A stretch of 64,000 nt of DNA, from the NCBI RefSeq assembly GCF_017916455.1, contig NZ_JAFMSY010000001.1:2215977-2279976 (forward strand), written 5' to 3'. A program made the position numbers and the translations under genes. The notes below the pieces were generated by a model. The model worked only from the letters and a program-made list of their open reading frames with translations. It ran no database searches and had not been told where the DNA came from. Position 1 is the stretch's first letter. Every line of letters begins with the position of its first letter. The stretch is from Nocardioides xinjiangensis. GTDB taxonomy: Bacteria; Actinomycetota; Actinomycetes; Propionibacteriales; Nocardioidaceae. Below are positions 8,802 through 17,494 of the stretch, piece after piece.

Positions 8802-9941
8802 TCAGGACCCCACCTCGTGGTCCCGCAGCCTGAGGGCTGCGGGATCCACGGTGGTGTCGTCGAGCACCGCGTGCGGCACCGACAGCCGCCATGTCCCGGT
8901 CGCGACGTCCTGGACCCGCGGTGCCGGCCCGTCGAGGGTGGCGACCCACTCCATGAGCGCGACGACGTCGGCGCGGCGGTCCTGCTCGACGAGCCAGCCC
9001 GCCAGCCGGTGCACGGGCAGCAGGCCGCTGTGCACGAGGGAGCGCTGCCCCCAGAGCTCCAGGACGCCCGAGCGCAGCAGTCGCCACCACTGCGTCGAGC
9101 ACCCTGGCACGAGCTGGAAGTAGCGCCACAGGTCGCCGGCGAGCACCCGGTCGAGGAAGATCTCCTCGACCTCGACCGACCCGTGGGCCCGCACCGACGC
9201 CAGCGAGCGCCGCTTGGTCTCCCAGCGGTCGGCGAGGTCCTGCACGGTCGCCCGCGTCTGCGTGATCGACCCCTCGCGGATCCGCCACAGGTAGGTCGTC
9301 TCGCCGAGCACGTCGAAGGTGCCCTCGAGGAACGCGCGGGTGGTGGTCGGCTGGTCCTCGTAGCGCACGCCCTCGGGCCAGGACATCGCCCGCTCGTCCC
9401 ACCACGACCGCCGGAAGAGCTTGTTCCAGGCGAAGATGTCGCCGAGCAGCTCGGGTCGCTGCTCGATCCGGGCCGAGCGCATCGGCGGGGTGTGCAGCCG
9501 CCTCAACCACCGCGGCTCGGTCAGCGGGCCGTCGAGGTCGCTGTCGTCCTTCGACAGCCAGTGCAGCGCGGAGGCGGTGGCGAAGTCGGAGCCCGACGCC
9601 TCCAGCGAGTCGACGAGGGTGCGCAACGCGGTGGGCTGCAGGAGGTCGTCGGAGTCGACGAAGGCGAGGTAGTCGCCGCGCACGTGCGCGGCCCCGGTGT
9701 TGCGCGCGGCGCCCAGCCCCGCGTTGGCCTGGTGGACCACGGAGATCCGGTGGTCGCGCGCGGCCCAGGCGTCGGCCTTCTCGCCGGTGCGGTCGGTCGA
9801 CCCGTCGTCGACGATCACCGCCTCCCAGCGCCGGTGCGTCTGGGCCACCAGCGAGCCGAGGCACTCGTCGAGCCAGCGCTCGACGCCGTACGCCGGGATC
9901 ACCACCCCGACCAGGGGTCCTCGGGACAACCAACGCCTCAC
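8802..9941 (-). CDS. Family 2 glycosyltransferase
   Basis: A 379-residue GT-A enzyme. The N-terminal catalytic domain has VVIPAYG (about residues 13-19), the nucleotide-binding VDDGSTD, and the metal-binding DSDD in YLAFVDSDDLL. The C-terminal 200 residues are not recognised and contain no clear membrane helix. It is transcribed divergently from a sulfotransferase and a second glycosyltransferase-like gene, which suggests assembly of a cell-surface or secreted glycan. The GTG at 9941 has TAAAGT 8 nt upstream. Acceptor unknown. Confidence 0.85.
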   Translation of the reverse strand: MRRWLSRGPLVGVVIPAYGVERWLDECLGSLVAQTHRRWEAVIVDDGSTDRTGEKADAWAARDHRISVVHQANAGLGAARNTGAAHVRGDYLAFVDSDDLLQPTALRTLVDSLEASGSDFATASALHWLSKDDSDLDGPLTEPRWLRRLHTPPMRSARIEQRPELLGDIFAWNKLFRRSWWDERAMSWPEGVRYEDQPTTTRAFLEGTFDVLGETTYLWRIREGSITQTRATVQDLADRWETKRRSLASVRAHGSVEVEEIFLDRVLAGDLWRYFQLVPGCSTQWWRLLRSGVLELWGQRSLVHSGLLPVHRLAGWLVEQDRRADVVALMEWVATLDGPAPRVQDVATGTWRLSVPHAVLDDTTVDPAALRLRDHEVGS

Positions 9942-9949
9942 GGGCGGCG

Positions 9950-9955
9950 ACTTTA
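9950..9955 (-). promoter_or_regulatory. -10 box for the glycosyltransferase at 9941
   Basis: Minus-strand TAAAGT, then 8 nt, then GTG; 8 bp from the divergent TAGGCT box. Confidence 0.45.
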
Positions 9956-9963
9956 GCCACCGG

Positions 9964-9969
9964 TAGGCT
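9964..9969 (+). promoter_or_regulatory. -10 box for the sulfotransferase at 9977
   Basis: TAGGCT, then 7 nt, then GTG. Confidence 0.5.
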
Positions 9970-9976
9970 CACGGCC

Positions 9977-11092
9977 GTGACCGAGCAGCCACGAGCGATC
10001 GACGAGATGAATCCCGAGGGCGTGCCGCGGAAGGTCCTCTTCGTCGCGGGGGCCGGCCGCAGCGGCACCAGCACGCTCGCCGGCATCGTGTCCCGGCTCG
10101 GGATGCACGTGCCGCTGCCGGAGGTGCCGCCGGACGACTCCAACCCGCGCGGGTTCAGCGAGCCCCAGTGGGTCGTCGACGTGCACGACGAGTGGCTGAA
10201 GGAGGCGCTCGTCCAGGTCAGCGACAGCCGTCCGGGCGCGTGGTTCGACACCGGCCGGATCTGCAGCCGCGAGCCGGCGCGCATCCGGGTCAGCGAGTGG
10301 CTCGAGCCGCACTTCGCCGAGCACCCCGAGCTCGTCGTCAAGGACCCGCGGCTGAGCTGGTTCCTGGGCCTCTGGCGGGTGGCTGCGATCCGCACCGGCG
10401 CGACACCCGTCTTCGCCACCATGCTGCGCCCGCCGGCCGAGGTCGTCGGCTCGAAGCAGAAGTACTACGCCAACAAGCTCGGCTCGGCCCACCTCGCCGC
10501 CAGCTGGGTCAACATGCTGCTGCACACCGAGCGCGCCACCCGGAGCGTCGAGGGCGTGGGTGACGCCGGCGCCGGCCGGGGCCGGGTCTTCGTGCGCTAC
10601 GAGGACCTGCTCACCGACTGGGTGCGCACGACGACCGCGTTGGGCCACGCGCTCGACCTGCAGACCATCATCCACACCCGCAGCGACCAGATCCGCGAGG
10701 TGCACCGCTTCATCGACCCCAACCTCAGGCGCGTCACCTCGACCCTCGCCGACCTCGCGCTCCCCAAGCGGCTGCACGACCTCACCGCCGCGACGTGGGA
10801 GCAGCTGAACAAGCTCGCCGACGAGGGCGGGGACACCCCCGGCGCGCACGCCACCTTCGACCAGCTGCGCGAGGCCTACGTCGAGCTCTACGAGGAGGCG
10901 GAGGCGATCAGCCGCTCGACCGCCGAGCACGCCCGCCACCAGGCCCGGCGCCGCGCGCTGGCCGAGGCCGCCGCGCAGGAGCCGTCGAGGTCGCTCGCCG
11001 ACCGCGTGCCCCACGACGTGCGCGCGGCGATCCCGCCATCGGTGCGCCGCGGCGTCCGCAAGGCGCTGGGCCGCACGCGGGACGAGCAGTGA
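9977..11092 (+). CDS. Sulfotransferase family protein (P-loop, PAPS-type)
   Basis: A 371-residue protein with the 5'-phosphosulfate-binding loop VAGAGRSGTSTLAGIV near the N-terminus (about residues 24-39). A later RYEDLL segment and KDPRLSWFLGLWR resemble the 3'-phosphate-binding region of bacterial sulfotransferases. A charged helical region and a basic tail follow. PAPS would be the sulfate donor and the acceptor is probably a glycan. The stop overlaps the next gene as GTGA. No PAPS synthesis genes are in view. Confidence 0.8.
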   Translation: MTEQPRAIDEMNPEGVPRKVLFVAGAGRSGTSTLAGIVSRLGMHVPLPEVPPDDSNPRGFSEPQWVVDVHDEWLKEALVQVSDSRPGAWFDTGRICSREPARIRVSEWLEPHFAEHPELVVKDPRLSWFLGLWRVAAIRTGATPVFATMLRPPAEVVGSKQKYYANKLGSAHLAASWVNMLLHTERATRSVEGVGDAGAGRGRVFVRYEDLLTDWVRTTTALGHALDLQTIIHTRSDQIREVHRFIDPNLRRVTSTLADLALPKRLHDLTAATWEQLNKLADEGGDTPGAHATFDQLREAYVELYEEAEAISRSTAEHARHQARRRALAEAAAQEPSRSLADRVPHDVRAAIPPSVRRGVRKALGRTRDEQ

Positions 11093-12039
11093 CCGTCCCG
11101 ATCGGGTCGGGCCACGGCGTCAGCAACATCGAGGGCCACACCGACTTCGACATCGTCTGGCCGTGGCACCAGCCCGGTGGGCTGCGCCGCGGCGCCACCG
11201 CGGTGCTCCGCGTGAAGAACGAGGCGCCCGGCCTGCGCTTCGTGCTGCCGCCGCTGCTGCGCGCCTGCGACCACGTCCTGCTCGTCGACAACGGCTCCGA
11301 CGACGGCACCGGCGAGGAGGCGCTGCGCGTGGCGGCCGAGCACGGGCTCGCCGACCGGTTCACGCTGCGGGAGTACCCGTTCCGGGTGGCCCGCGCCGGC
11401 GCGGAGCACCTCGCGGTCAACGAGCGCTCGGTGCACTCCCTGGCCTACTTCTACAACTGGTGCTTCTCCCACGTCCGCACCCGCTACTCGTGGAAGTGGG
11501 ACGGCGACATGGTGCTCACCACCGAGGGGGAGGTCTCCATGTCCGACCTGTCGTGGCAGGTCGGCACGGCTGAGGCGGTCATCCGGTTCCCGCGCCACGG
11601 GCTCTACGTCGAGTCCGAGCGCCGGGCGTTCCTCGACCTCGGGCTGCGCAACATCGAGGAGTGGGGCTTCCCGATGAGCCCCGACTACGTCTACACCAAG
11701 GCGCCCGAGTGGGAGATCCGCACGACCCCCGAGCGGATCGAGATGTTCGCCCTGCCGCAGGGGCTGTGCGTGGAGCTCAAGTGGCTCGACGGCGACGAGT
11801 TCGCCCACTGGACGAACCCCGAGTCGTTCGCCACGTCGATCCGCAACCGCCGCAAGCGCCGCGAATGGCTGGTGTGGAACGCCCTGCACGCCGGGGAGGT
11901 GCCCGAGGGAGTCGTCGAGATCGAGTCGCCCGAGGGGGTCCACGTCGTCGACCACGTCACCCACGCGTGGCTCCCGCGCGCGCCGCGGCCCTTCGTCGTC
12001 GACGACCCCGATCACGCCAAGCTGCACCTGCGGGCCTGA
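11089..12039 (+). CDS. Glycosyltransferase-like protein (GT-A fold)
   Basis: A 316-residue protein. It starts with a region ending DFDIVWPWHQP, then a GT2-like core: AVLRVKNEAPGLRFVLPPLL, HVLLVDNGSDDGT, and a DxD-like WKWDGDMVL. The order motif-spacer-DGD matches family 2 enzymes that act near the membrane, but no membrane helices are apparent. The GTG at 11089 overlaps the sulfotransferase stop, so the two are coupled and probably act on the same glycan. A 67-bp palindrome begins 14 bp after its stop. Confidence 0.72.
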   Translation: MTVPIGSGHGVSNIEGHTDFDIVWPWHQPGGLRRGATAVLRVKNEAPGLRFVLPPLLRACDHVLLVDNGSDDGTGEEALRVAAEHGLADRFTLREYPFRVARAGAEHLAVNERSVHSLAYFYNWCFSHVRTRYSWKWDGDMVLTTEGEVSMSDLSWQVGTAEAVIRFPRHGLYVESERRAFLDLGLRNIEEWGFPMSPDYVYTKAPEWEIRTTPERIEMFALPQGLCVELKWLDGDEFAHWTNPESFATSIRNRRKRREWLVWNALHAGEVPEGVVEIESPEGVHVVDHVTHAWLPRAPRPFVVDDPDHAKLHLRA

Positions 12040-12053
12040 CCGCTCCGCGCCTC

Positions 12054-12120
12054 CGGGTAGTCCACCGGGAAACGGCTGGCGATGCCCGCGATCCGGAGCC
12101 ATTGCCCGGTGGACTACCCG
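12054..12120. repeat. 67-bp palindromic element
   Basis: Perfect 16-bp inverted arms, CGGGTAGTCCACCGGG at 12054-12069 and its complement at 12105-12120. Pairing continues inward from 12071-12077 to 12097-12103 with one mismatch, leaving a 19-nt apex. It begins 14 bp after the glycosyltransferase stop and could act as a terminator, but there is no U-tract. The long arms and extended stem resemble the other palindrome families in this window. Only one copy is visible. Confidence 0.75.
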
Positions 12121-12399
12121 AGCAGGCGACGGAGGAGCGGCCCCGGCGACCCCCCGAGCGCGGCAGCCAGCCGGGCGAGGTGACGTCGGCGAGCTCGCGT
12201 CGGCCCGCGTGCCCGTGACCGGGTTCACAGGTGATCGGGGCATACCGGCCCGGGGCGCGGCGGTTGCCGGACTGTGGCCCTCGGTGGCTCCAGCCCTGCG
12301 CGCAGCGATCAGTAGCGCTCGTAGGGCGGACCGCCTGCCACGCCAGGTGACGGCGTCCCGCGCCGCGCCCTTCCCGTGCGTACGACGAAAGGCTCCGCC
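12121..12399 (+). other. Intergenic region before metQ; possible structured leader
   Basis: 279 bp without a credible gene. TGATCG at 12232-12237 could close with CGATCA at 12306-12311 around a GC-rich core, and there are several smaller dyads. A methionine importer is often controlled by an S-adenosylmethionine riboswitch, but I could not match any SAM riboswitch consensus I know. No clear -10 or -35 pair was found. Confidence 0.25.
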
Positions 12400-13341
12400 A
12401 TGTCCGAGACCAACCCGCAGATCGCGCCGCCCACCTCGCGGCGTACGCCCCTCCTGATCGCCATCGCCGTGCTGGTCGTCCTCGCCGTCGTCGGCGGCGT
12501 CGTCTGGTCGCGCAGCGGCGACGACGCCGGTGCCGCCGCAGGCGAGAGGAGCACCAAGGTCGTCCTCGGCACGGTCGGGGCCAGCGACCCCTACTGGCAG
12601 GTGCTCGTCGACGCCGCCGCGGAGGAGGGCATCGACCTCGAGGTGAAGGACTTCGCCGACTACACCCAGCCCAACCCCGCTCTCAGCGAGGGCGAGCTCG
12701 ACATCAACCAGTTCCAGCACATCGTCTACCTCGCGGAGTACAACGTCGCCAACGACGACGACCTGGTGCCGCTCGGCTCCACCGCGATCTACCCGCTCGG
12801 CCTCTACTCGAGCAAGGTCGACTCGGTCGAGGACATCCAGGACGGCGACACCGTCGTCGTGCCCGACGACGACAGCAACCAGGCCCGCGCCCTGCTGATC
12901 CTCCAGTCCGCCGGCCTCATCACGCTCGAGGACGGCGGCAGCATCTACTCGACCCTCGCCGACATCGACGAGGACGCCTCGCGCGTCCAGGTCAAGGCCA
13001 TCAAGGCCGACCTCACGCCCACGTCGCTGCCCGACGTGGCCGCCGCGGTCATCAACAACGACTTCGTCGAGAAGGCCGGCCTGTCCTTCGCCGACGCGCT
13101 CGCCACCGACGACGTCGAGGACCCCAACGCGCTGCCCTACGTGAACATCTTCGCCGTCCGCCCCGAGGACCGGGACGACCCGGCCCTGCTCGAGCTCGTG
13201 GAGATCTACCAGGAGACCCAGGCCGTCCTCGACGGCGTGCAGGACGTCTCCGGCGGCACCGCCGAGCTCGTCAAGATCCCGCAGGACGAGCTGCAGGCCT
13301 CGCTCGACGAGGTCGAGGCCGACACCGCGGCCCGGCAGTAA
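12400..13341 (+). CDS. metQ: MetQ/NlpA-family methionine-binding protein, membrane-anchored
   Basis: Binds methionine (or a related ligand) outside the membrane for the MetNI importer. The 313 residues include VVLGTVGASDPYWQVLVDAA, DFADYTQPNPALSEGELDIN and QFQHIVYL, the classic NlpA-family pattern in which the ligand pocket follows FxDYxxPN. Unusually the N-terminus has no lipobox Cys. A hydrophobic helix (TPLLIAIAVLVVLAVVGGVV, about residues 17-36) probably acts as an uncleaved anchor. The ATG at 12400 is preferred over one eight codons upstream. It is the first gene of metQ-metN-metI. Confidence 0.88.
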   Translation: MSETNPQIAPPTSRRTPLLIAIAVLVVLAVVGGVVWSRSGDDAGAAAGERSTKVVLGTVGASDPYWQVLVDAAAEEGIDLEVKDFADYTQPNPALSEGELDINQFQHIVYLAEYNVANDDDLVPLGSTAIYPLGLYSSKVDSVEDIQDGDTVVVPDDDSNQARALLILQSAGLITLEDGGSIYSTLADIDEDASRVQVKAIKADLTPTSLPDVAAAVINNDFVEKAGLSFADALATDDVEDPNALPYVNIFAVRPEDRDDPALLELVEIYQETQAVLDGVQDVSGGTAELVKIPQDELQASLDEVEADTAARQ

Positions 13342-13370
13342 CGCCGACCGCTCAGGAGGAGGAGCCCGCG

Positions 13371-14399
13371 ATGCCACTCGTCGAGATGACCGACGTGCAC
13401 AAGACGTTCCCGGCCGCCCGCGGCGGCGCGGCCGTCGAGGCGATCCGTGGCGTCGACCTGGCCGTCGAGGCCGGGGAGATCGTCGGCATCGTGGGCTACT
13501 CCGGCGCCGGGAAGTCCACGCTGGTGCGGCTCATCAACGCGCTCGAGACGACGACCTCGGGCAGCGTGCGGATCGACGGCCGGGAGATCACCACCCTCGG
13601 GGAGCGCGCGCTGCGTGAGGTGCGGCTGGGGATCGGCATGGTGTTCCAGCAGTTCAACCTGTTCGGCTCGCGCACGGTCTGGGGCAACATCGCCTACCCG
13701 CTCGAGGTCGCCGGCGTGCCCAGGGCCGAGCAGAACAGGCGGATCTCCGACCTGCTGCACTTCGTCGGCCTGGCCGACAAGGCCCACAGCCACGTGGAGG
13801 AGCTCTCCGGCGGTCAGAAGCAGCGCGTCGGCATCGCCCGGGCGCTCGCCACCAACCCGAAGCTGCTGCTCGCCGACGAGGCGACCAGCGCGCTGGACCC
13901 GGAGACCACCCAGGAGGTGCTCGCGCTGCTGCGGCGCGTCAACCGCGAGCTGGGCATCACCATCGTGGTCATCACCCACGAGATGGACGTCGTGCGCAGC
14001 CTCGCGCACCGCGTCGTGGTGATGGAGGCCGGCCGCATCGTCGAGGAGGGGCCTGTGGTCCGGGTGCTCTCCGACCCGCAGCAGCAGGTCACCCGCCGGT
14101 TCGTGGCGACCATCGTCGACGACGAGCCCGGCGCGGAGGCGCTCGCGGCGCTGCACGAGCGGCACGCCGGGCGCTTCGTCAAGCTCGCGTTCCGCGGCGA
14201 CGAGGTGCGCCAGAGCGACGTCTTCGCGGTCCTCCTCGACCACGGGGTGCGCTTCGAGCTCGTCTTCGGCGGGATCGAGGAGGTCCAGGGGGAGACCTTC
14301 GGCAACCTGACCCTCGCCCTCGACGGCGACCCGGCGGCCGTGGACGCCGCCGTAGACGCCGTACGAGTGCTCGTCCCCCTGAAGGAGCTGGCGCGATGA
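13371..14399 (+). CDS. metN: Methionine ABC transporter ATP-binding protein (MetN)
   Basis: A 342-residue ATPase powering methionine import. It has Walker A GYSGAGKST, Q-loop MVFQQFNLF, signature LSGGQKQRVGIARALA, Walker B LLLADEATSALDP, H-loop ITHEMDVV, and a C-terminal NIL regulatory domain (from about residue 265) that binds methionine for trans-inhibition. A strong Shine-Dalgarno AGGAGGAGG precedes the ATG. Its end overlaps metI as ATGA. Confidence 0.95.
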   Translation: MPLVEMTDVHKTFPAARGGAAVEAIRGVDLAVEAGEIVGIVGYSGAGKSTLVRLINALETTTSGSVRIDGREITTLGERALREVRLGIGMVFQQFNLFGSRTVWGNIAYPLEVAGVPRAEQNRRISDLLHFVGLADKAHSHVEELSGGQKQRVGIARALATNPKLLLADEATSALDPETTQEVLALLRRVNRELGITIVVITHEMDVVRSLAHRVVVMEAGRIVEEGPVVRVLSDPQQQVTRRFVATIVDDEPGAEALAALHERHAGRFVKLAFRGDEVRQSDVFAVLLDHGVRFELVFGGIEEVQGETFGNLTLALDGDPAAVDAAVDAVRVLVPLKELAR

Positions 14400-15061
14400 C
14401 CGACACCAACATCGGCCAGCTCTGGCCGCTCTTCTGGTCGGCGGCCTGGGAGACGCTCTACATGGTCGCGATCACGCTGACCCTGGGCGGGCTGCTGGGG
14501 CTGCTGCTCGGGCTGGCGCTCTACGTGACCCGGCGCGGCGGTCTCTACGCCAGTCGACCGGTGAACGTGGTGCTCAACGTGCTCGTCAACTTCTTCCGGC
14601 CGATCCCGTTCGTCATCTTCATCGCCGCGGCGCAACCCCTCGCCCGCGTGGTCGTGGGCACCGGGATCGGCAACCCGGCCATCATCTTCGCGCTGACCAT
14701 CGCGGCGATGTTCGGCATCAGCCGCATCGTGGAGCAGAACCTCGTCACGGTGGACCCCGGTGTCATCGAGGCGGCCCGCTCCGTCGGCGCCAGCCGGGCG
14801 CGGATCGTGCGCACCGTGGTGATCCCCGAGGCGCTCGGCCCGCTCGTGCTGGGCTACACCTTCGTGTTCGTCGCGATCGTCGACATGACCGCGGTCGCAG
14901 GGGTCGTCGGCGGCGGCGGCCTAGGGAACTTCGCCCTGCAGTACGGCTTCCGCCAGTTCGACACGGTCGTCACGTGGACGGCGGTGATCGTGATCGTGGT
15001 GCTCGTGCAGGTCGGGCAGCTGGCCGGCAGCTCCGCGGCGCGGCGCATCCTGCGCCGCTGA
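14396..15061 (+). CDS. metI: Methionine ABC transporter permease (MetI)
   Basis: A 221-residue permease with five membrane segments. NVLVNFFRPIPFVIFIAAAQ, VGTGIGNPAIIFALTIAA and the coupling loop EAARSVGASRARIVRTVVIP are characteristic of MetI. The C-terminal QYGFRQFDTVVTWTAVIVIV helix completes it. It is translationally coupled to metN. With metQ it forms a complete MetNIQ importer. Confidence 0.94.
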   Translation: MTDTNIGQLWPLFWSAAWETLYMVAITLTLGGLLGLLLGLALYVTRRGGLYASRPVNVVLNVLVNFFRPIPFVIFIAAAQPLARVVVGTGIGNPAIIFALTIAAMFGISRIVEQNLVTVDPGVIEAARSVGASRARIVRTVVIPEALGPLVLGYTFVFVAIVDMTAVAGVVGGGGLGNFALQYGFRQFDTVVTWTAVIVIVVLVQVGQLAGSSAARRILRR

Positions 15062-15184
15062 CCCGGCGTCACGCGTGGCGTGCGTCACGGTCACGCTCGG
15101 TTCCGCCGCGGAATCCGCGGGCGTAGGCTCGACGGTGATCGCAGTAGATCGGTACCCGCGAGGGACTGAAACGAAGAGGTCGAC

Positions 15185-16096
15185 ATGACGAAGCCTGTGC
15201 GCGTGTTCCGCGTCGGCGTGATCGGTGCCGGGCGCGTGGGCGCCGTGCTGGCCGCGGCGCTCCGCTCCGCCGGTCACGAGGTCGTGGCCGCCGCCGGCGA
15301 GTCCGACGCCTCGCGAGCCCGCATCGACGTGCTGCTCCCCGGAGTCCGGGCGGGCAAGCCGACCGAGGTGGCGCGGCGCAGCGACCTCCTGCTGCTCACC
15401 GTCCCCGACGACATGCTCTCCAACGTCGTCACGATGCTGAGCGCGAGCGGTGCGATCAGCGAGGGCCAGGTCGTCGTCCACACCAGTGGCCGCCACGGGC
15501 TGGCGGTGCTCGAGCCCGCCCGCGCCGTCGGTGCCCGCACCGTCGCGATGCACCCCGCCATGACCTTCACCGGGACCGAGGTCGACCTGCCGCGCCTGTC
15601 CGGCTGCGTCTTCGGCGTCACCGCCGACGAGGCCGACCGCGACCTCGCCGAGTCCCTGGTCGCCGACCTCGCCGGCCGCGCGATGTGGGTGCCCGAGGAC
15701 CGCCGCACGCTCTACCACGCCGGACTCGCCCACGGCGCGAACCACCTCGTCACCCTGGTCGCCGAGGCGATGGAGATCCTCTCCGCCGCCGGCGCCGAGG
15801 ACCCGGCCGCCACGCTGCGCCCGCTGCTTTCCGCCGCCCTGGACAACGCCCTCGAGGACGGCGACGCCGCCCTCACGGGGCCGATCGTCCGCGGCGATGT
15901 CGAGACCGTCCGCGCCCACGTCGCGGGCCTGCTCGCCGACGCCCCGCAGACGCTGCCGTCGTACCTCGCGATGGCGCACGCCACCCTCGACCGGGCCGTC
16001 ACCGACGGCCGGCTGCTGCCGATCCGCGCGTCGAAGATGCTGCGCGTCCTCGCGGCCGCGGAGACCTCCGTCGAGCAGGGCACCGGCCCTCGATGA
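15185..16096 (+). CDS. Rossmann-like / DUF2520 oxidoreductase
   Basis: A 303-residue protein. An N-terminal NAD(P)-type Rossmann fold ([20 protein letters not shown]) is followed by a helical DUF2520 domain with HPAMTFTG and [17 protein letters not shown]. The family resembles ketopantoate reductase and prephenate dehydrogenase-like folds and commonly sits beside panC in actinobacteria, so a role linked to pantothenate is plausible but unproven. The leader has a possible -10 TAGGCT at 15124-15129 and a GAAGAGG ribosome site. Its stop overlaps panC by ATGA. Confidence 0.85.
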   Translation: MTKPVRVFRVGVIGAGRVGAVLAAALRSAGHEVVAAAGESDASRARIDVLLPGVRAGKPTEVARRSDLLLLTVPDDMLSNVVTMLSASGAISEGQVVVHTSGRHGLAVLEPARAVGARTVAMHPAMTFTGTEVDLPRLSGCVFGVTADEADRDLAESLVADLAGRAMWVPEDRRTLYHAGLAHGANHLVTLVAEAMEILSAAGAEDPAATLRPLLSAALDNALEDGDAALTGPIVRGDVETVRAHVAGLLADAPQTLPSYLAMAHATLDRAVTDGRLLPIRASKMLRVLAAAETSVEQGTGPR

Positions 16097-17058
16097 CCGC
16101 AGCTCCCGTCCTCGCGTCGACCCGCGAGGAGCTCGCCGGCCTGCTCGCCGCCGCCCGCAGGTCGGGCGACGCCGTCGCGTTCGTGCCCACGATGGGCGCC
16201 CTCCACGAGGGCCACGCCAGCCTCATGCGGGTGGCCCGGCAGGCCACCGACGGGCCGGTCGTCGTCAGCATCTTCGTCAACCCCATGCAGTTCGCGCCGA
16301 CGGAGGACCTCGACCGCTACCCCCGCACGCTCGACGCCGACCTCGAGGTCTGCGCCGCCGAGGGGGTCGACGTGGTCTTCGCGCCGAGCGTCGAGGAGAT
16401 GTACCCCGGCGGCTTCAGCCACGACTCCGTCCGCGACGGTGTCACCGTGGCCCCCGGAGCGCTCGCCACGATCCTCGACGGCGCCTCGCGTCCCGGCCAC
16501 TTCGACGGCGTCCTGACGGTGGTGGCCAAGCTCTTCGGCCTGGTCCGCCCCGACGTGGCGGTGTTCGGGCAGAAGGACTACCAGCAGCTGGTCCTCGTCC
16601 GCCGCATGGTCCGCGACCTGTGCCTGGGCATCGAGGTCGTCGGCGCGGAGACCGTGCGCGAGCCGGACGGGCTGGCCCTCTCCAGCCGCAACCGCTACCT
16701 CGACGCCCACGAGCGCCAGGTGGCCACGGCCCTCGGTCGCGCGCTCCGGGCAGCGCGCGAACGCGCGCGCTACGGGGTGCCGGCGGCGCGCTGGGCCGCG
16801 ATGTCGGTCCTCAAGTCGGAGCCGGGCCTGGAGCTGGACTACCTCGCGCTCACCTCGCCCGACCTCGGCGAGCCCCCGGAGACCGGCGAGGGCCGCATCC
16901 TCGTCGCCGCGCGGGTGGGCACCACGCGGCTGATCGACAACGTGCCGGTCGTGTTCGACCGCATCACGCCTCAGGCCGGCCCTGGGGCGACCCCGGCGGG
17001 GACCGCGCACGCGGCCTCGACCACCAGTGAGAGGAGCAGCTGGTGCTGCGCACCATGA
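16093..17058 (+). CDS. panC: Pantothenate synthetase (PanC)
   Basis: Joins pantoate and beta-alanine using ATP. Motifs visible are [18 protein letters not shown] (with the HxGH nucleotide site), [30 protein letters not shown] and SSRNRYL. At 321 residues it is longer than E. coli PanC (283) because of a C-terminal tail of about 35 residues that runs 16 bp into panD. The ATG at 16093 overlaps the DUF2520 stop. It forms a coupled pair with panD, which makes its beta-alanine substrate. Confidence 0.95.
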   Translation: MTAAPVLASTREELAGLLAAARRSGDAVAFVPTMGALHEGHASLMRVARQATDGPVVVSIFVNPMQFAPTEDLDRYPRTLDADLEVCAAEGVDVVFAPSVEEMYPGGFSHDSVRDGVTVAPGALATILDGASRPGHFDGVLTVVAKLFGLVRPDVAVFGQKDYQQLVLVRRMVRDLCLGIEVVGAETVREPDGLALSSRNRYLDAHERQVATALGRALRAARERARYGVPAARWAAMSVLKSEPGLELDYLALTSPDLGEPPETGEGRILVAARVGTTRLIDNVPVVFDRITPQAGPGATPAGTAHAASTTSERSSWCCAP

Positions 17059-17459
17059 TGAAGTCCAAGATCCACCGGGCCACCGTGACCCAGGCCGATC
17101 TCCACTACGTCGGCTCGGTGACCGTCGACGAGGACCTGCTCGACGCCGCCGACCTGCTGCCGGGCGAGCTGGTCCACATCGTCGACGTCACCAACGGCGC
17201 CCGCCTCGAGACGTACACGATCGCCGGGGAGCGGGGCTCGGGCGTCATCGGCATCAACGGTGCCGCCGCCCGCCTGGTGCACCCCGGGGACACCGTGATC
17301 CTCATCGGCTACGGCCAGATGGAGACGGCCGAGGCCAAGCAGCTCCAGCCGCGCGTGGTGTTCGTCGACGCCGACAACAAGGTCCTGGCCACCGGCCACG
17401 ACCCGGCGGAGACCTTCGGCGACACCTCGCTGAGCCGCGGCGACCTCGTCGCCCGGTAG
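17043..17459 (+). CDS. panD: Aspartate 1-decarboxylase (PanD)
   Basis: A pyruvoyl enzyme making beta-alanine from aspartate. The proenzyme self-cleaves at Gly24-Ser25 in [12 protein letters not shown], and Ser25 becomes the pyruvoyl group. [20 protein letters not shown] is the conserved core. With the GTG at 17043 the length is 138, close to the mycobacterial protein; ATGs at 17055 and 17058 are alternatives. It overlaps the end of panC. Confidence 0.95.
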   Translation: MLRTMMKSKIHRATVTQADLHYVGSVTVDEDLLDAADLLPGELVHIVDVTNGARLETYTIAGERGSGVIGINGAAARLVHPGDTVILIGYGQMETAEAKQLQPRVVFVDADNKVLATGHDPAETFGDTSLSRGDLVAR

Positions 17460-17482
17460 GGATCCGCCGGTCGGCGACTCGA

Positions 17483-17488
17483 TAGCCT
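17483..17488 (+). promoter_or_regulatory. -10 box for nadB
   Basis: TAGCCT, then 6 nt, then ATG at 17495. It implies that nadB-nadC-coaX has its own leaderless start besides any read-through from panD. Confidence 0.5.
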
Positions 17489-17494
17489 GCCCGG

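Noticed and set aside
12121..12399. SAM riboswitch before the methionine importer
   Set aside because: I compared the leader with SAM-I, SAM-II and SAM-IV patterns from memory and found only a possible closing stem, not the conserved core.
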